This document shows positions 1-7,934 of a stretch of DNA of 43,577 nucleotides, piece after piece; the first letter of the stretch is position 1, and every line of letters starts with the position of its first letter. The DNA lies in assembly GCA_945872435.1 (NCBI GenBank), contig CAMBYP010000006.1, positions 1 to 43,577 on the forward strand. Reading direction: 5' to 3'. Both the position numbers and the translations under genes were made by a program. The notes under the pieces are model-generated. The model saw nothing but the letters and a program-made list of their open reading frames with translations, did no database searches and was not told the origin of the DNA. Source of the DNA: an uncultured Mycoplasmatota bacterium. GTDB lineage: Bacteria > Bacillota_I > Bacilli_A > RF39 > UBA660.

Positions 1-56
1 TTTACCATATTTTGGTTCTTTTTATTTAGTGTGAACTTTAAAGGTATTATAATCAT
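1..56 (-). CDS. possible 5' end of a gene running off the left edge
   Basis: Downstream of gpsA on the same strand an ATG at 54-56 opens a frame of 18 codons (starting MIIIPLKFTL) that stays open to the window edge. A purine-rich AAGGAAGG lies directly against this ATG, closer than a normal ribosome binding site, so the start is doubtful. Too little is visible to name a product. It would be the next gene of the rarA-gpsA transcription unit. Confidence 0.3.
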   Translation of the reverse strand, partial: MIIIPLKFTLNKKNQNMV

Positions 57-68
57 CCTTCCTTTTTT

Positions 69-1037
69 TTATTCTTTTGTAATTAAAAAGTCTAATAAAG
101 CTTCTTTTTCTTGTTTTTCATTAATAATATCATAAATAAGTGAAATCATAGGCATTTCTATATGTGTGTGTTCCATCATTTTACGAATTCCATAGATAGT
201 TGTTAAACCTTCAATTGTATGAGTATTCATATATTCTTGAATCTCTTCATGATTCCCAATACCTATTGTGCGTCCAAATGAATAATTTCTACTTTTTTCA
301 CTAGTACAAGTTAACAAAATATCACCAAAACCAGCAAATGATAAAATTGTTTTTTTATCGCCACCTAAAGAAAAAATTATATTTTTAATATCATGTAATG
401 ACTCTGTAATTAACATTGCTTTTGTTGAAATAGGGTAGTTCATTCCATCTAATATTCCACTTGCGATTGCAATAACATTCTTAATTGCGCCACAAATTTC
501 TACACCTAATACATCATTTGTTTTTCTAAGTTTTAAATGCTTTCCGGAAAGAGCTTGATCTACTAGCTTTATAGTATCATTAGAAGTAGAAGCAAGTGAT
601 AATCCAATTGGAACATGATTTGCTAAATCAATTGCAAAACTTGGTCCTGAAATCACTGCAATCTTATCATCGGATATAAATGTTTTTATCTTATCACGAA
701 TAAACATACCATCTTCTGAAATACCTTTAGATGCAATTAATACAATTTGATTTTGAATATATTTTTTCAAATCTTCTAAAATACTATCAATATATTCAGT
801 TGGAATGGCAATTACAATTAAATCTTTTCCAGAGATTGCTTCTTCCATATTTAAAGTAAAGTGAATAGACTCTGGAATATGAATTCCATTTAATACTCTT
901 TTGTTTTCTCTTGTGGTTATGATTTCTTCATATTCTTGTGGCAATTTTGTCCACATTGTAATATCTTTTGTATTTTCTAAAAAAGAGAAGGCAAGTGCTA
1001 AACCATAAGCACCAGTCCCTAATATTCCTACTTTCAT
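69..1037 (-). CDS. gpsA: glycerol-3-phosphate dehydrogenase [NAD(P)+]
   Basis: Reduces dihydroxyacetone phosphate to sn-glycerol 3-phosphate, the backbone for membrane phospholipids, in the cytoplasm. The 322-residue protein has the family length. It opens with a Rossmann motif GTGAYG (residues 7-12), has the SKG loop with Lys104, ISGPSFA near 129-135 and the catalytic lysine in EICGAIKN (Lys186). The chosen start at 1037 follows a strong AAGGAGG; an upstream in-frame ATG would add 12 residues without family character. The start overlaps the rarA stop (ATGA), so the two are translationally coupled. The call is secure from the motifs. Confidence 0.96.
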   Translation of the reverse strand: MKVGILGTGAYGLALAFSFLENTKDITMWTKLPQEYEEIITTRENKRVLNGIHIPESIHFTLNMEEAISGKDLIVIAIPTEYIDSILEDLKKYIQNQIVLIASKGISEDGMFIRDKIKTFISDDKIAVISGPSFAIDLANHVPIGLSLASTSNDTIKLVDQALSGKHLKLRKTNDVLGVEICGAIKNVIAIASGILDGMNYPISTKAMLITESLHDIKNIIFSLGGDKKTILSFAGFGDILLTCTSEKSRNYSFGRTIGIGNHEEIQEYMNTHTIEGLTTIYGIRKMMEHTHIEMPMISLIYDIINEKQEKEALLDFLITKE

Positions 1038-2269
1038 AAACCCTCCTTGTTCATTCTTTGTTTTATGTTCCATATTTTTTCATCAATTTCTTTTAACATT
1101 TTTTCATATTTGGAATTTCCTTTCGGATGATAGTATTTTTTATTTTTAATACGATCTGGCAAATATTGTTGTGCTACATATGCATTAGGATAATCATGGG
1201 GATATTTATAATCTTTTGACGATGTTTTGATATGATTTGGAACATTCCCAGTATTGCCACTACGAATATCATTTAAAGCGGCATCTAAGGCAATATGTGC
1301 GGTGTTTGATTTTGGAGATAAAGCCAGTTCGACTACTACCGTTCCAAGAGGTATTCTAGCTTCTGGAAGGCCAACTAACTCTGCTGCTTCAATTGCTGCC
1401 ATCACCTTAGGCCCCATACTAGGATTTGCTAATCCAATATCTTCATAAGCAATCACACTCATACGCCTATAGATACTATCCAAATCTTCTGCTTCTATTA
1501 ATCTGGCAAGATAATGTAAAGCTGCGTCTACATCACTACCTCGAATTGATTTTTGAAAAGCACTAAGCACGTCATAATGACCATCTTCATTTTTATCATG
1601 AAAAAAAACAGGTTTACTATTAATTGATGAAATAACTTCTTCTGTAATATGAAAATCACGACTAGAGTAGTAAGCTACCTCTAATAAATTATATGCATAT
1701 CTAAGATCTCCACCTGACATTCTAGCAATTAATCCATATACTTTTGCATCAATTTTCATTTTAGGCAATATTTCTTTTTTAACAACTTGCTTTAAAGCTT
1801 TTTCAATATCTTTTTCTTCTAATTCATGTAATTCAAAGATTTGACAACGCGAACGAATTGCAGGATTGATTTTATGATAAGGATTGGAAGTTGTCATACC
1901 AATCAAAGTAATTAAACCACTTTCTAAATAGGGAAGTAATAAATCTTGTTTATCTTTATTTAAACGATGAATTTCATCCATAATAACTGTCAAACCACCA
2001 TACATCTTTGCTTCTTCAATTACAACATCAAAATCTTTCTTATTGTGAATAGTAGCATTTAACATGCGATATCTTAATCCTAACTCACTAATTAAAACAT
2101 GAGCAATTGTAGTTTTTCCAATTCCTGGTTTTCCATATAAAATCATAGAAAATAAACGTTTATTTTTCACCAAATTATATAAAATTTTATCTTTACCAAC
2201 TAAATGTTCTTGACCAATTACATCTTTTAAAGAATTTGGTCGCATTTTTACTGCTAAAGGTTCATTCAT
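1034..2269 (-). CDS. rarA: replication-associated recombination AAA+ ATPase RarA/MgsA
   Basis: RarA (MgsA) is a clamp-loader-like AAA+ ATPase that acts at stalled replication forks. The 411-residue protein shows Walker A GKPGIGKTT (about 46-54), Walker B VIMDEIHR, an arginine-finger region AIRSRCQ and the C-terminal tetramerisation region ending in PDRIKNKKYYHPKG, as in the family. I chose the ATG at 2269, preceded by GGTGAT; the longer frame starts at a weak codon and adds 13 hydrophobic residues. It is followed directly by gpsA with a four-base overlap and diverges from xerD. Its location near the inferred terminus fits a fork-maintenance role, but that is inference. Confidence 0.94.
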   Translation of the reverse strand: MNEPLAVKMRPNSLKDVIGQEHLVGKDKILYNLVKNKRLFSMILYGKPGIGKTTIAHVLISELGLRYRMLNATIHNKKDFDVVIEEAKMYGGLTVIMDEIHRLNKDKQDLLLPYLESGLITLIGMTTSNPYHKINPAIRSRCQIFELHELEEKDIEKALKQVVKKEILPKMKIDAKVYGLIARMSGGDLRYAYNLLEVAYYSSRDFHITEEVISSINSKPVFFHDKNEDGHYDVLSAFQKSIRGSDVDAALHYLARLIEAEDLDSIYRRMSVIAYEDIGLANPSMGPKVMAAIEAAELVGLPEARIPLGTVVVELALSPKSNTAHIALDAALNDIRSGNTGNVPNHIKTSSKDYKYPHDYPNAYVAQQYLPDRIKNKKYYHPKGNSKYEKMLKEIDEKIWNIKQRMNKEGL

Positions 2270-2368
2270 AACCATCACCACAATATTTATTGTAACAAAT
2301 TTCGACAAAATAAAAAAGAGAGAGAGACGGAAATTTCTTTTATTTTACTTTAGTAATTGTTTGATTTG

Positions 2369-2377
2369 TGATAAAAT
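2369..2377 (+). promoter_or_regulatory. extended -10 promoter for xerD
   Basis: TGATAAAAT at 2369-2377 is an extended -10 element (TG-N-TAAAAT) located 16 bases before the xerD start, with no good -35 at 17 bases. It is the only promoter-like element in the short rarA-xerD divergent gap. Moderate confidence. Confidence 0.45.
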
Positions 2378-2392
2378 GAGTATGGTGAGAAT

Positions 2393-3286
2393 ATGAACCA
2401 ATTTCATGAATGTATTTTAGAATTTATAAATTATCTACAAATAGATAAAAAATATAGTGAAAATACCATTGCATCGTATGCAGCAGATTTAAAAGATTAT
2501 CAAAACTTTATGATGAATTTATTAAAAAAAGATATTTATCATATTGAAAGAAAAGATATTAAATTATACTTAAAATATTTAAAAGATCAAAAGAAGAGTC
2601 CAAAAAGTATTTCTAGAAGAATATCATGTATTCGTGGATTTTATAAATTTTTATTAATTGAGAAAATAATTGCTAATAATCCAATGTCTACCATTGAACT
2701 CCCAAAAACAAAAAAAGCTTTACCCAAAGTATTAACGATAGAAGAAGTTGATAAATTATTGGATATCACTTTAAAAGATGCCTATAGTTATCGTAATAAA
2801 GCAATGTTAGAACTAATGTATGCAACAGGATTAAGAGTCAGTGAATTAGTAAATTTAAAAATTCACGATATTGATTTTATCAATGAAACTGTAAGAACAA
2901 TGGGAAAAGGTAATAAAGAACGTATTATTCCTATTGGGGAAATTGCCATTCATTATTTAAAATTATATTTAGAAATTTATCGTTCTCAATTATTAAAGAA
3001 AGATTATACAGACGATTTATTCTTAAATAATCATGGGAAATGCATGACAAGACAAGGCTTTTTCAAAATTTTAAAAAAATTAGCGAAAGAAAAGGATATT
3101 AAAACATCTTTTTCACCACACACCTTGAGACATTCATTTGCAACTCATTTATTAGAAAATGGAGCGGATTTGAGAAGTATTCAAGAATTATTAGGGCATT
3201 CTTCTATTAGTACGACTGGTATTTATACTCATGTTTCTAATGAAGAATTAAAAGAAAATTATAAATATCACCCTCATGGTGATTAA
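2393..3286 (+). CDS. xerD: tyrosine recombinase XerD
   Basis: Site-specific recombinase that, with XerC, resolves chromosome dimers at dif. The 297-residue protein has an N-terminal SAM-like core-binding domain (about 1-95) and a C-terminal catalytic domain with the full active site: Arg148 (GLRVSEL), Lys172, His243 and Arg246 (HTLRHSF), His269 (LLGHSS) and nucleophile Tyr278 (TGIYTH). A GGTGAG ribosome binding site precedes the ATG. In Bacillus the gene also sits beside deoB (drm), as here with one gene between. Assignment as XerD rather than XerC rests on the deoB neighbourhood. A dif-like site lies only about 4.3 kb downstream. Confidence 0.92.
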   Translation: MNQFHECILEFINYLQIDKKYSENTIASYAADLKDYQNFMMNLLKKDIYHIERKDIKLYLKYLKDQKKSPKSISRRISCIRGFYKFLLIEKIIANNPMSTIELPKTKKALPKVLTIEEVDKLLDITLKDAYSYRNKAMLELMYATGLRVSELVNLKIHDIDFINETVRTMGKGNKERIIPIGEIAIHYLKLYLEIYRSQLLKKDYTDDLFLNNHGKCMTRQGFFKILKKLAKEKDIKTSFSPHTLRHSFATHLLENGADLRSIQELLGHSSISTTGIYTHVSNEELKENYKYHPHGD

Positions 3287-3298
3287 AAGGAGGATTAT

Positions 3299-3790
3299 AT
3301 GGCTTCTATAAATCAACGATTAGATATTGGATATTTAGTTAGTTTAAAAGGTACTATTTTACCAATACGTCCAATACAAGTAGATCAAAATATCAATCGA
3401 AAAGGAATAAAATATAAAAAAGGAAAAATATTATATATACACGATGAAATTATCCGTTATTATATATTAAAAGGATATATTAAAAATGCAGAACATCTGT
3501 TAAACGCAAGTCCTTTTCAATTATTTTGTGGACTTAGTGATTTAAAATTAACAGTTATGATACGTGCTATGCATCAGTTTCAAGTTTTTTTACCTGAGTA
3601 TATTACTCAAAATCTAGCCGATACAATTCAAAATATAGAATTACAATTAAATGAATCTATTCGTGCGATTGCAAGGGCACATCAAATTGATGATCATTAT
3701 GAAACGGAAACTTTCCCTGATTTCAAAACAGCAATAAAGACAATTAATGCAGCGTATCAACAAAAAAAAGAAGAAGAAAAGAGGAGATAA
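3299..3790 (+). CDS. uncharacterised protein between xerD and deoB
   Basis: I do not recognise this 163-residue protein. The first 75 residues look like a mixed alpha/beta region with several basic and beta-branched runs (for example LPIRPIQ and IRYYILKGY), and the last 60 are helical and strongly charged, ending in a Lys/Glu-rich tail (QQKKEEEKRR). There is no signal peptide or membrane segment. It starts 12 bases after the xerD stop with a strong AAAGGAGG, and deoB starts two bases after its stop, so it is surely part of the xerD-deoB operon. A basic cytoplasmic protein that binds nucleic acid is possible but unproven. Confidence 0.8.
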   Translation: MASINQRLDIGYLVSLKGTILPIRPIQVDQNINRKGIKYKKGKILYIHDEIIRYYILKGYIKNAEHLLNASPFQLFCGLSDLKLTVMIRAMHQFQVFLPEYITQNLADTIQNIELQLNESIRAIARAHQIDDHYETETFPDFKTAIKTINAAYQQKKEEEKRR

Positions 3791-3791
3791 C

Positions 3792-4964
3792 ATGGAATAT
3801 AAACGAATATTTTTAATCGTTATGGATTCGGTAGGAATTGGAAATGCAAAAGACGCAGACAAATTCCATGATAAAGGAGCCAATACATTAGAACACATTA
3901 TTGAAAAAACAAATATACAATTACCAAATTTTAAACAATTAGGTTTATATAATTTATTACATCATACAGATGATAAAACAATTGCTTGTTATACAACAAT
4001 GGAAGAAATTAGTAATGGAAAAGATACATTAACTGGTCACTTAGAAATGATGGGAATTATTACTAAAGTACCATTCAAAACTTTTACTGAAACAGGTTTT
4101 CCAAAAGAATTGATACAAGAATTAGAAGAAAAAACTGGTAGAAAAGTAATTGGTAATAAAAATGCAAGTGGAACCGCCATTATTGAAGAATTAGGACAAG
4201 CCCACATGCAAACTGGTGCAATGATTGTATATACTTCCGCTGATAGTGTTTTACAAATAGCAGCTCACGAAGATATTATTCCTTTAAAAGAACTATACCA
4301 TATTTGCGAAATTGCACGTGAAATTACTAAAAAACCAGAATACAAAGTAGGAAGAATTATTGCACGACCATTTATTGGAACTCCTGGAAATTTTACTAGA
4401 ACAGCTAATCGTCATGATTATGCATTAGATCCAGCAGGTATCACCGATTTAGATGAATTAAAAAGAATAGGATTAGATATCATTTCAATTGGTAAAATTA
4501 GTGATATTTTTAATCATCGTGGAATTACAAAAAGTATTAAAACAAAAGATAATCTAGATGGAATTCAAAAAATTATCAAAGTAATGGATCAAGATTTTCA
4601 CGGATTGTGCTTTGCTAATTTAAATGATTTTGATTCTAAATATGGGCATCGTCGTAATGTAGAAGGATATGCTAATGCATTACAAGAATTAGATAGTTAT
4701 ATTCCTGAAATGATAGAACATTTAAAACAAGACGATTTACTTATTTTTACTGCCGACCATGGAAATGATCCAACTTGGACAGGTACGGATCACACTAGAG
4801 AAAATGTACCATTATTTATTTATAATAAATCATTTTCTATTGGAAAACGATTAGCAATTAGAAAAACATTTGCCGATTTAGGAGAAACAATCGTAGATAA
4901 TTTCCATGGAGTAAAAAAAGAAATAGGAACTAGTTTTTTAAATGAAATTGAATCATCAGATTGA
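3792..4964 (+). CDS. deoB: phosphopentomutase
   Basis: Interconverts (deoxy)ribose 1-phosphate and 5-phosphate in nucleoside salvage, in the cytoplasm. The 390-residue protein matches the usual DeoB length. It carries the alkaline-phosphatase-superfamily metal ligands: an N-terminal VMDSVGIG with the first Asp, TLTGHLEMMG near residue 77-86, and the C-terminal TADHGNDP and GTDHTREN motifs. The ATG at 3792 follows AGGAGA; the longer frame starts inside the Lys-rich tail of the preceding gene. It belongs to the xerD operon, and its end overlaps the next gene by 23 bases. Confidence 0.97.
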   Translation: MEYKRIFLIVMDSVGIGNAKDADKFHDKGANTLEHIIEKTNIQLPNFKQLGLYNLLHHTDDKTIACYTTMEEISNGKDTLTGHLEMMGIITKVPFKTFTETGFPKELIQELEEKTGRKVIGNKNASGTAIIEELGQAHMQTGAMIVYTSADSVLQIAAHEDIIPLKELYHICEIAREITKKPEYKVGRIIARPFIGTPGNFTRTANRHDYALDPAGITDLDELKRIGLDIISIGKISDIFNHRGITKSIKTKDNLDGIQKIIKVMDQDFHGLCFANLNDFDSKYGHRRNVEGYANALQELDSYIPEMIEHLKQDDLLIFTADHGNDPTWTGTDHTRENVPLFIYNKSFSIGKRLAIRKTFADLGETIVDNFHGVKKEIGTSFLNEIESSD

Positions 4965-5622
4965 TTTATTTATACAAGAAAATTGTGATCTTACATATCA
5001 GAAATTTTTAAAAAAAATCGTCAGTTCTAATTATCCCATTTTAGGAGTAAGGGCTCCCTTGTTAAAAAAATATGCAAAAGAAATAACGAGAGATAATCCT
5101 AAATGGTTTTATGAAGAAACGTTTGATACATATGAAAAAATAGCTTTATATGGATATTCTCTAGGATATTTAAAATGTAATTTTCAAGACTTATTAAGTG
5201 AAATTGAGAAGTTTTTTCCTTATATAGATAATTGGGCAATTAATGATTCAACATGTTCTAATTTAAAACAATTTAAAAAACAACAAATAGAAGGTTTTTC
5301 TTTTATTAGGAAGTGTTTAAAAGAAAAAAATCCTTATATCATAAGATTTGGTCTTGTATTATTATTGAATTACTATATCAATGATCAATACATTGATATA
5401 GTGTTAAAAATATGTGAACATGATTATTTAGATCACTACTATGTATCCATGGCTCATAGTTGGTTAATTTCAATGTGTTATATTAAATATCCTAACAAAA
5501 CATATTCTTTTTTACAAGAAACGAATATTAATTCATGGGTATATCATAAAGCAATTTCAAAAATATGTGACTCTAAAAGAATTAGTAGTGAAGCAAAAGA
5601 AAAATTAAGAAAATTAAGATAA
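4942..5622 (+). CDS. AlkD-like DNA alkylation repair protein (HEAT-repeat glycosylase family)
   Basis: The 226-residue, mostly helical protein resembles the DNA_alkylation family typified by AlkD, which excises N3- and N7-alkylpurines using a HEAT-like fold. Family signatures are LGVRAPLLKKYAKEI near residues 31-45 and IDNWAINDSTCSN near 90-102, the DNWA..D box that carries the catalytic Asp. The start lies inside the end of deoB (23-base overlap), implying translational coupling; no clear ribosome binding site is visible. The family is often annotated as a hypothetical alkylation repair protein; substrate is not determined by sequence. Confidence 0.85.
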   Translation: MKLNHQIDLFIQENCDLTYQKFLKKIVSSNYPILGVRAPLLKKYAKEITRDNPKWFYEETFDTYEKIALYGYSLGYLKCNFQDLLSEIEKFFPYIDNWAINDSTCSNLKQFKKQQIEGFSFIRKCLKEKNPYIIRFGLVLLLNYYINDQYIDIVLKICEHDYLDHYYVSMAHSWLISMCYIKYPNKTYSFLQETNINSWVYHKAISKICDSKRISSEAKEKLRKLR

Positions 5623-5659
5623 ATTTTCTTTTTTTTCATATAATGAAACAGGTGAAACT

Positions 5660-6403
5660 ATGGAATATTCTTATTTAGCTTTTATCTTATCAACCATAGC
5701 AGGACTTTCAACTTTATTAGGAACCATTTTTATATTTATTCATTTTAAGCATCAAGAAACGATTTTAATTTCTGCTCTTAGCTTTGCAGCTGGAGTCATG
5801 ATTACTGTTTCTTGTTTTGATTTAATCCCATCTAGTTTTCAAAACTTGAATGCTGATTTTTATATAATTCCTTCTTGTTTACTTTGTATGATCGGAATTT
5901 GTATTGGTGTCATTTTGTCTATTTTCATTGATGAAAAAGTTCCAAGTAAAAGTAATCAATTGAAAAGAGTAGGGATGATATCTTTTATTGCAATTATTTT
6001 ACATAATATTCCTGAAGGTATAGCTACTTATCTTACAGCAAATAGAAATATAGATGTAGGAATAGCACTTACATGTGCCATAGCGCTTCATAACATCCCG
6101 GAAGGTATATCAATATCAATTCCTATCTATTACTCGTCAAATAGCCGTTTAAAAGCATTTTTATATACTTTAATTTCTAGTTTATCAGAACCATTAGGTG
6201 CTATCATTGCATTTTTGTTTTTAAGTACTTGGATTACTCCAACTATCATGGGTATGATATATGCAATGATAGCAGGAATTATGATTCATATTTCATGTTA
6301 TGAACTATTACCAACAGCACTACAATATCATCAACGAACAAAGACCTTTTTCTTTTTCTTTCTTGGGACTATCGTTATGTTATTTAGTCATATTTTTATA
6401 TAA
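5660..6403 (+). CDS. ZIP-family divalent metal transporter (ZupT-like)
   Basis: Membrane importer of zinc and possibly other divalent metals. The 247-residue protein has about eight hydrophobic segments and the two ZIP signature helices with metal-binding residues: HNIPEGIATYL near residue 114-124 and HNIPEGISISI near 143-153. The usual His-rich loop between helices III and IV is not obvious; a short basic stretch takes its place. It starts 37 bases after the AlkD-like gene, with AGGTGA before the ATG, and ends at a hairpin terminator. Zinc is the most likely substrate; the sequence does not fix specificity. Confidence 0.92.
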   Translation: MEYSYLAFILSTIAGLSTLLGTIFIFIHFKHQETILISALSFAAGVMITVSCFDLIPSSFQNLNADFYIIPSCLLCMIGICIGVILSIFIDEKVPSKSNQLKRVGMISFIAIILHNIPEGIATYLTANRNIDVGIALTCAIALHNIPEGISISIPIYYSSNSRLKAFLYTLISSLSEPLGAIIAFLFLSTWITPTIMGMIYAMIAGIMIHISCYELLPTALQYHQRTKTFFFFFLGTIVMLFSHIFI

Positions 6404-6404
6404 A

Positions 6405-6428
6405 AAAAGAATACAATCGTATTCTTTT
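6405..6428. terminator. bidirectional terminator between the ZIP gene and a small - strand gene
   Basis: Perfect 10-bp stem (AAAAGAATAC and its complement, loop AATC) flanked by A and T runs on both sides. It ends the + strand operon, and the last codon region of the convergent small gene overlaps it. Confidence 0.85.
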
Positions 6429-6597
6429 AAATTAGATGAAATGAATCACTTTCATCATCATCAAAGCCAATGCTTGATTCATTTACTGCATCATTAGATT
6501 TGTTCATTTTATTATTTGCTTTGTTGTTTTTATTCATCTTGTTGTTAGCTTTTTGATTTTTTGAACAATTTTCAGCTTTTTGATTTTTCTTACTCAT
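6427..6597 (-). CDS. small Lys/Asn-rich protein with acidic tail (56 aa)
   Basis: This frame of 56 codons starts at an ATG (6595-6597) preceded by GGTGATC and ends at a TAA inside the shared terminator. Residues 3-35 are almost only Lys, Asn, Gln and Ala in a repeating pattern (QKA, then NNKMNK twice), and the C terminus is acidic (DDDES). It has one Cys and no hydrophobic segment. The composition recalls small spore proteins that bind nucleic acid or pack the core, but no known family signature is visible. Clean start, stop and terminator argue that it is real. Function unknown. Confidence 0.6.
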   Translation of the reverse strand: MSKKNQKAENCSKNQKANNKMNKNNKANNKMNKSNDAVNESSIGFDDDESDSFHLI

Positions 6598-6683
6598 TTT
6601 GATCACCCATTACTAGTATGGAACAAACCAAAAAATATATTCAAAATGCTTATAAATTTTTATTCCATATTATTCCAAAAAAA

Positions 6684-6713
6684 TTGACAAAAATTTATTT
6701 TTTTTGCTATAAT
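6684..6713 (+). promoter_or_regulatory. sigma-A promoter upstream of the NERD gene leader
   Basis: Consensus -35 TTGACA (6684-6689) and -10 TATAAT (6708-6713) with an 18-base spacer. Predicted transcription start near 6720, about 100 bases before the NERD gene. Confidence 0.85.
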
Positions 6714-6729
6714 GAAACTGTTAAAAGAG

Positions 6730-6787
6730 TAGTGAAGTAGTATAGAAGAAATCAATTATTTCGAATATTACTTCACTATTTTTTTAT
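6730..6787 (+). terminator. leader hairpin with T-tract: attenuator or end of a short RNA
   Basis: A perfect 10-bp stem (TAGTGAAGTA at 6730-6739, its complement at 6769-6778) encloses a 29-base loop that holds a smaller GAAAT/ATTTC dyad, and is followed by a run of T. It lies about 10 bases after the predicted transcription start and 30 bases before the NERD gene. It reads as an intrinsic terminator inside the leader. Confidence 0.7.
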
Positions 6788-6818
6788 AATAACTAGAATA
6801 GAGAAGGGGAGTAGTAAG

Positions 6819-7562
6819 ATGGAAAGCATTATTATCTATACTTTATTAGCAATTGTTTTAATCTGTGTATGTTATTTATTCAATCGAGAATTAAAATATG
6901 AAAAGTTAAAATATTTAACAAATAAACAAAAAGAATTAGATAGTAATTATTTCAATGAAACAAAAAATTTTAAAACTGATATCATCAATGATACTGGTGC
7001 ACCACTAGAATATTACATTTTTCAAACATTAGACAAAAACGAAAATTATCATAAAATTATTGCTAATTGTTATTTAAAAGATCAAAAGCAAAACACATGT
7101 GAAATTGATATTATTTTTATCACTACAACAGGACTTTATGTCATTGAATCCAAAAACTTCCATGGCTTTATATATGGTAATCAACAATACCGCTATTGGA
7201 CACAATTTTTTAATAAAAATTCAAAATATCATTTCTTTAATCCCATATGGCAAAACAAAAAACATCTAGAATGTTTAAATCTATTATTAAATCAATTTTT
7301 AACTACAAATCATCGTCTATCTTCTTATATTGTTTTTTCTAATCACTGTACATTGAAAGAAATACGACATACAGAACAAAACTGTATTATTATGCAATTA
7401 AAAGATTTAGAGACTATTATAAATGTAGATATAATAAATTCACCAATTATTTATACAAAACAACAAATAGATGATATATATCAGCAATTAAAAAAATATA
7501 GTTGTGTCTCAAAAACAGAAAAAATAAATCATATAACACAATTAGAAAAAAATCATTCATAA
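6819..7562 (+). CDS. membrane-anchored NERD (nuclease-related) domain protein
   Basis: NERD domains belong to the PD-(D/E)XK nuclease superfamily. This 247-residue protein has one N-terminal membrane helix (about 4-22) followed by a soluble domain with the nuclease core: GAPLEYYIF (60-68), EIDII with Glu95 and Asp97, and VIESKN with Glu110 and Lys112. Later residues lack another recognisable domain. The start has GAAGGGGAG ahead of it. It is expressed from its own consensus promoter through an attenuator-like hairpin, and it is the last gene before the dif-containing spacer. Substrate and role are unknown; nuclease activity is inferred from the conserved residues only. Confidence 0.85.
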   Translation: MESIIIYTLLAIVLICVCYLFNRELKYEKLKYLTNKQKELDSNYFNETKNFKTDIINDTGAPLEYYIFQTLDKNENYHKIIANCYLKDQKQNTCEIDIIFITTTGLYVIESKNFHGFIYGNQQYRYWTQFFNKNSKYHFFNPIWQNKKHLECLNLLLNQFLTTNHRLSSYIVFSNHCTLKEIRHTEQNCIIMQLKDLETIINVDIINSPIIYTKQQIDDIYQQLKKYSCVSKTEKINHITQLEKNHS

Positions 7563-7590
7563 TAGGAGAGTAATATCTCCTACTTTTTTT
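7563..7590 (+). terminator. terminator of the NERD gene
   Basis: TAGGAGA (7563-7569) pairs with TCTCCTA (7576-7582) around a six-base loop, followed by CTTTTTTT. It starts directly after the stop codon. Confidence 0.85.
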
Positions 7591-7906
7591 GATCGTTCGA
7601 AGTTAACATAATATATATTATGATAAGTTGAATGTTTTTATAATAATCATTTATAATTATGATTAAAACAATATATAATATGAAATAAATTTTTTTAAAT
7701 CTTATGTTATTATTATAACCACGATATAATAAAAATTATCATTTCATTTTTTATTTTTAACTAATATATAATATACTTAATTATATTTTAATGAATATCA
7801 TATCAAATAATATTTAAATACTATGAATCATTATTAATCATATGTTATCATTTTCTTCTATTTTTTAAAACTATAGGTAGAGTGCTTAAATAAAAAATTA
7901 TTTAAA
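7591..7906. other. gene-free AT-rich spacer containing the dif site
   Basis: About 315 bases between two terminators that face each other, with no plausible coding frame. It is extremely A+T rich and contains several dyads besides the dif site, such as TAATCAT (7644-7650) with ATGATTA (7659-7665). No promoter or RNA family is recognisable apart from generic AT motifs. Confidence 0.7.
7601..7628 (-). other. dif: dif-like XerC/XerD recombination site
   Basis: Read on the - strand, the 28 bases split into an 11-bp left arm ACTTATCATAA, a 6-bp centre TATATA and an 11-bp right arm TTATGTTAACT. The right (XerD) arm matches the Escherichia coli dif XerD arm at 10 of 11 positions as I recall it, and the whole site matches the Bacillus subtilis dif sequence I remember at 23 of 28. 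The core (7607-7622) is a perfect palindrome. Gene direction switches here and xerD is nearby. Together these support a genuine chromosome dimer resolution site. Confidence 0.85.
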
Positions 7907-7928
7907 AATAAAAAGGGGAGTCTCCCCT
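7907..7928 (-). terminator. terminator of the HTH gene
   Basis: AGGGGAG (7914-7920) and CTCCCCT (7922-7928) form a GC-rich stem just after the stop at 7935; reading on the - strand it is followed by TTTTATTTTT. Confidence 0.85.
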
Positions 7929-7934
7929 ACTTTA

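Noticed and set aside
1254-1448. 64-codon + strand frame inside rarA
   Set aside because: A shadow of the rarA frame with no start signal.
2280-2308. TTGTCG / TATTGT promoter for rarA on -
   Set aside because: The start of transcription would fall within the ribosome binding site or at the start codon, leaving no leader; not convincing.
3747-3791. Longer deoB start
   Set aside because: It adds 15 Lys-rich residues from the tail of the previous gene and lacks a ribosome binding site; the ATG at 3792 has one.
6300-6497. 65-codon + strand frame over the ZIP gene end
   Set aside because: It runs through the terminator and overlaps the ZIP gene; a shadow.
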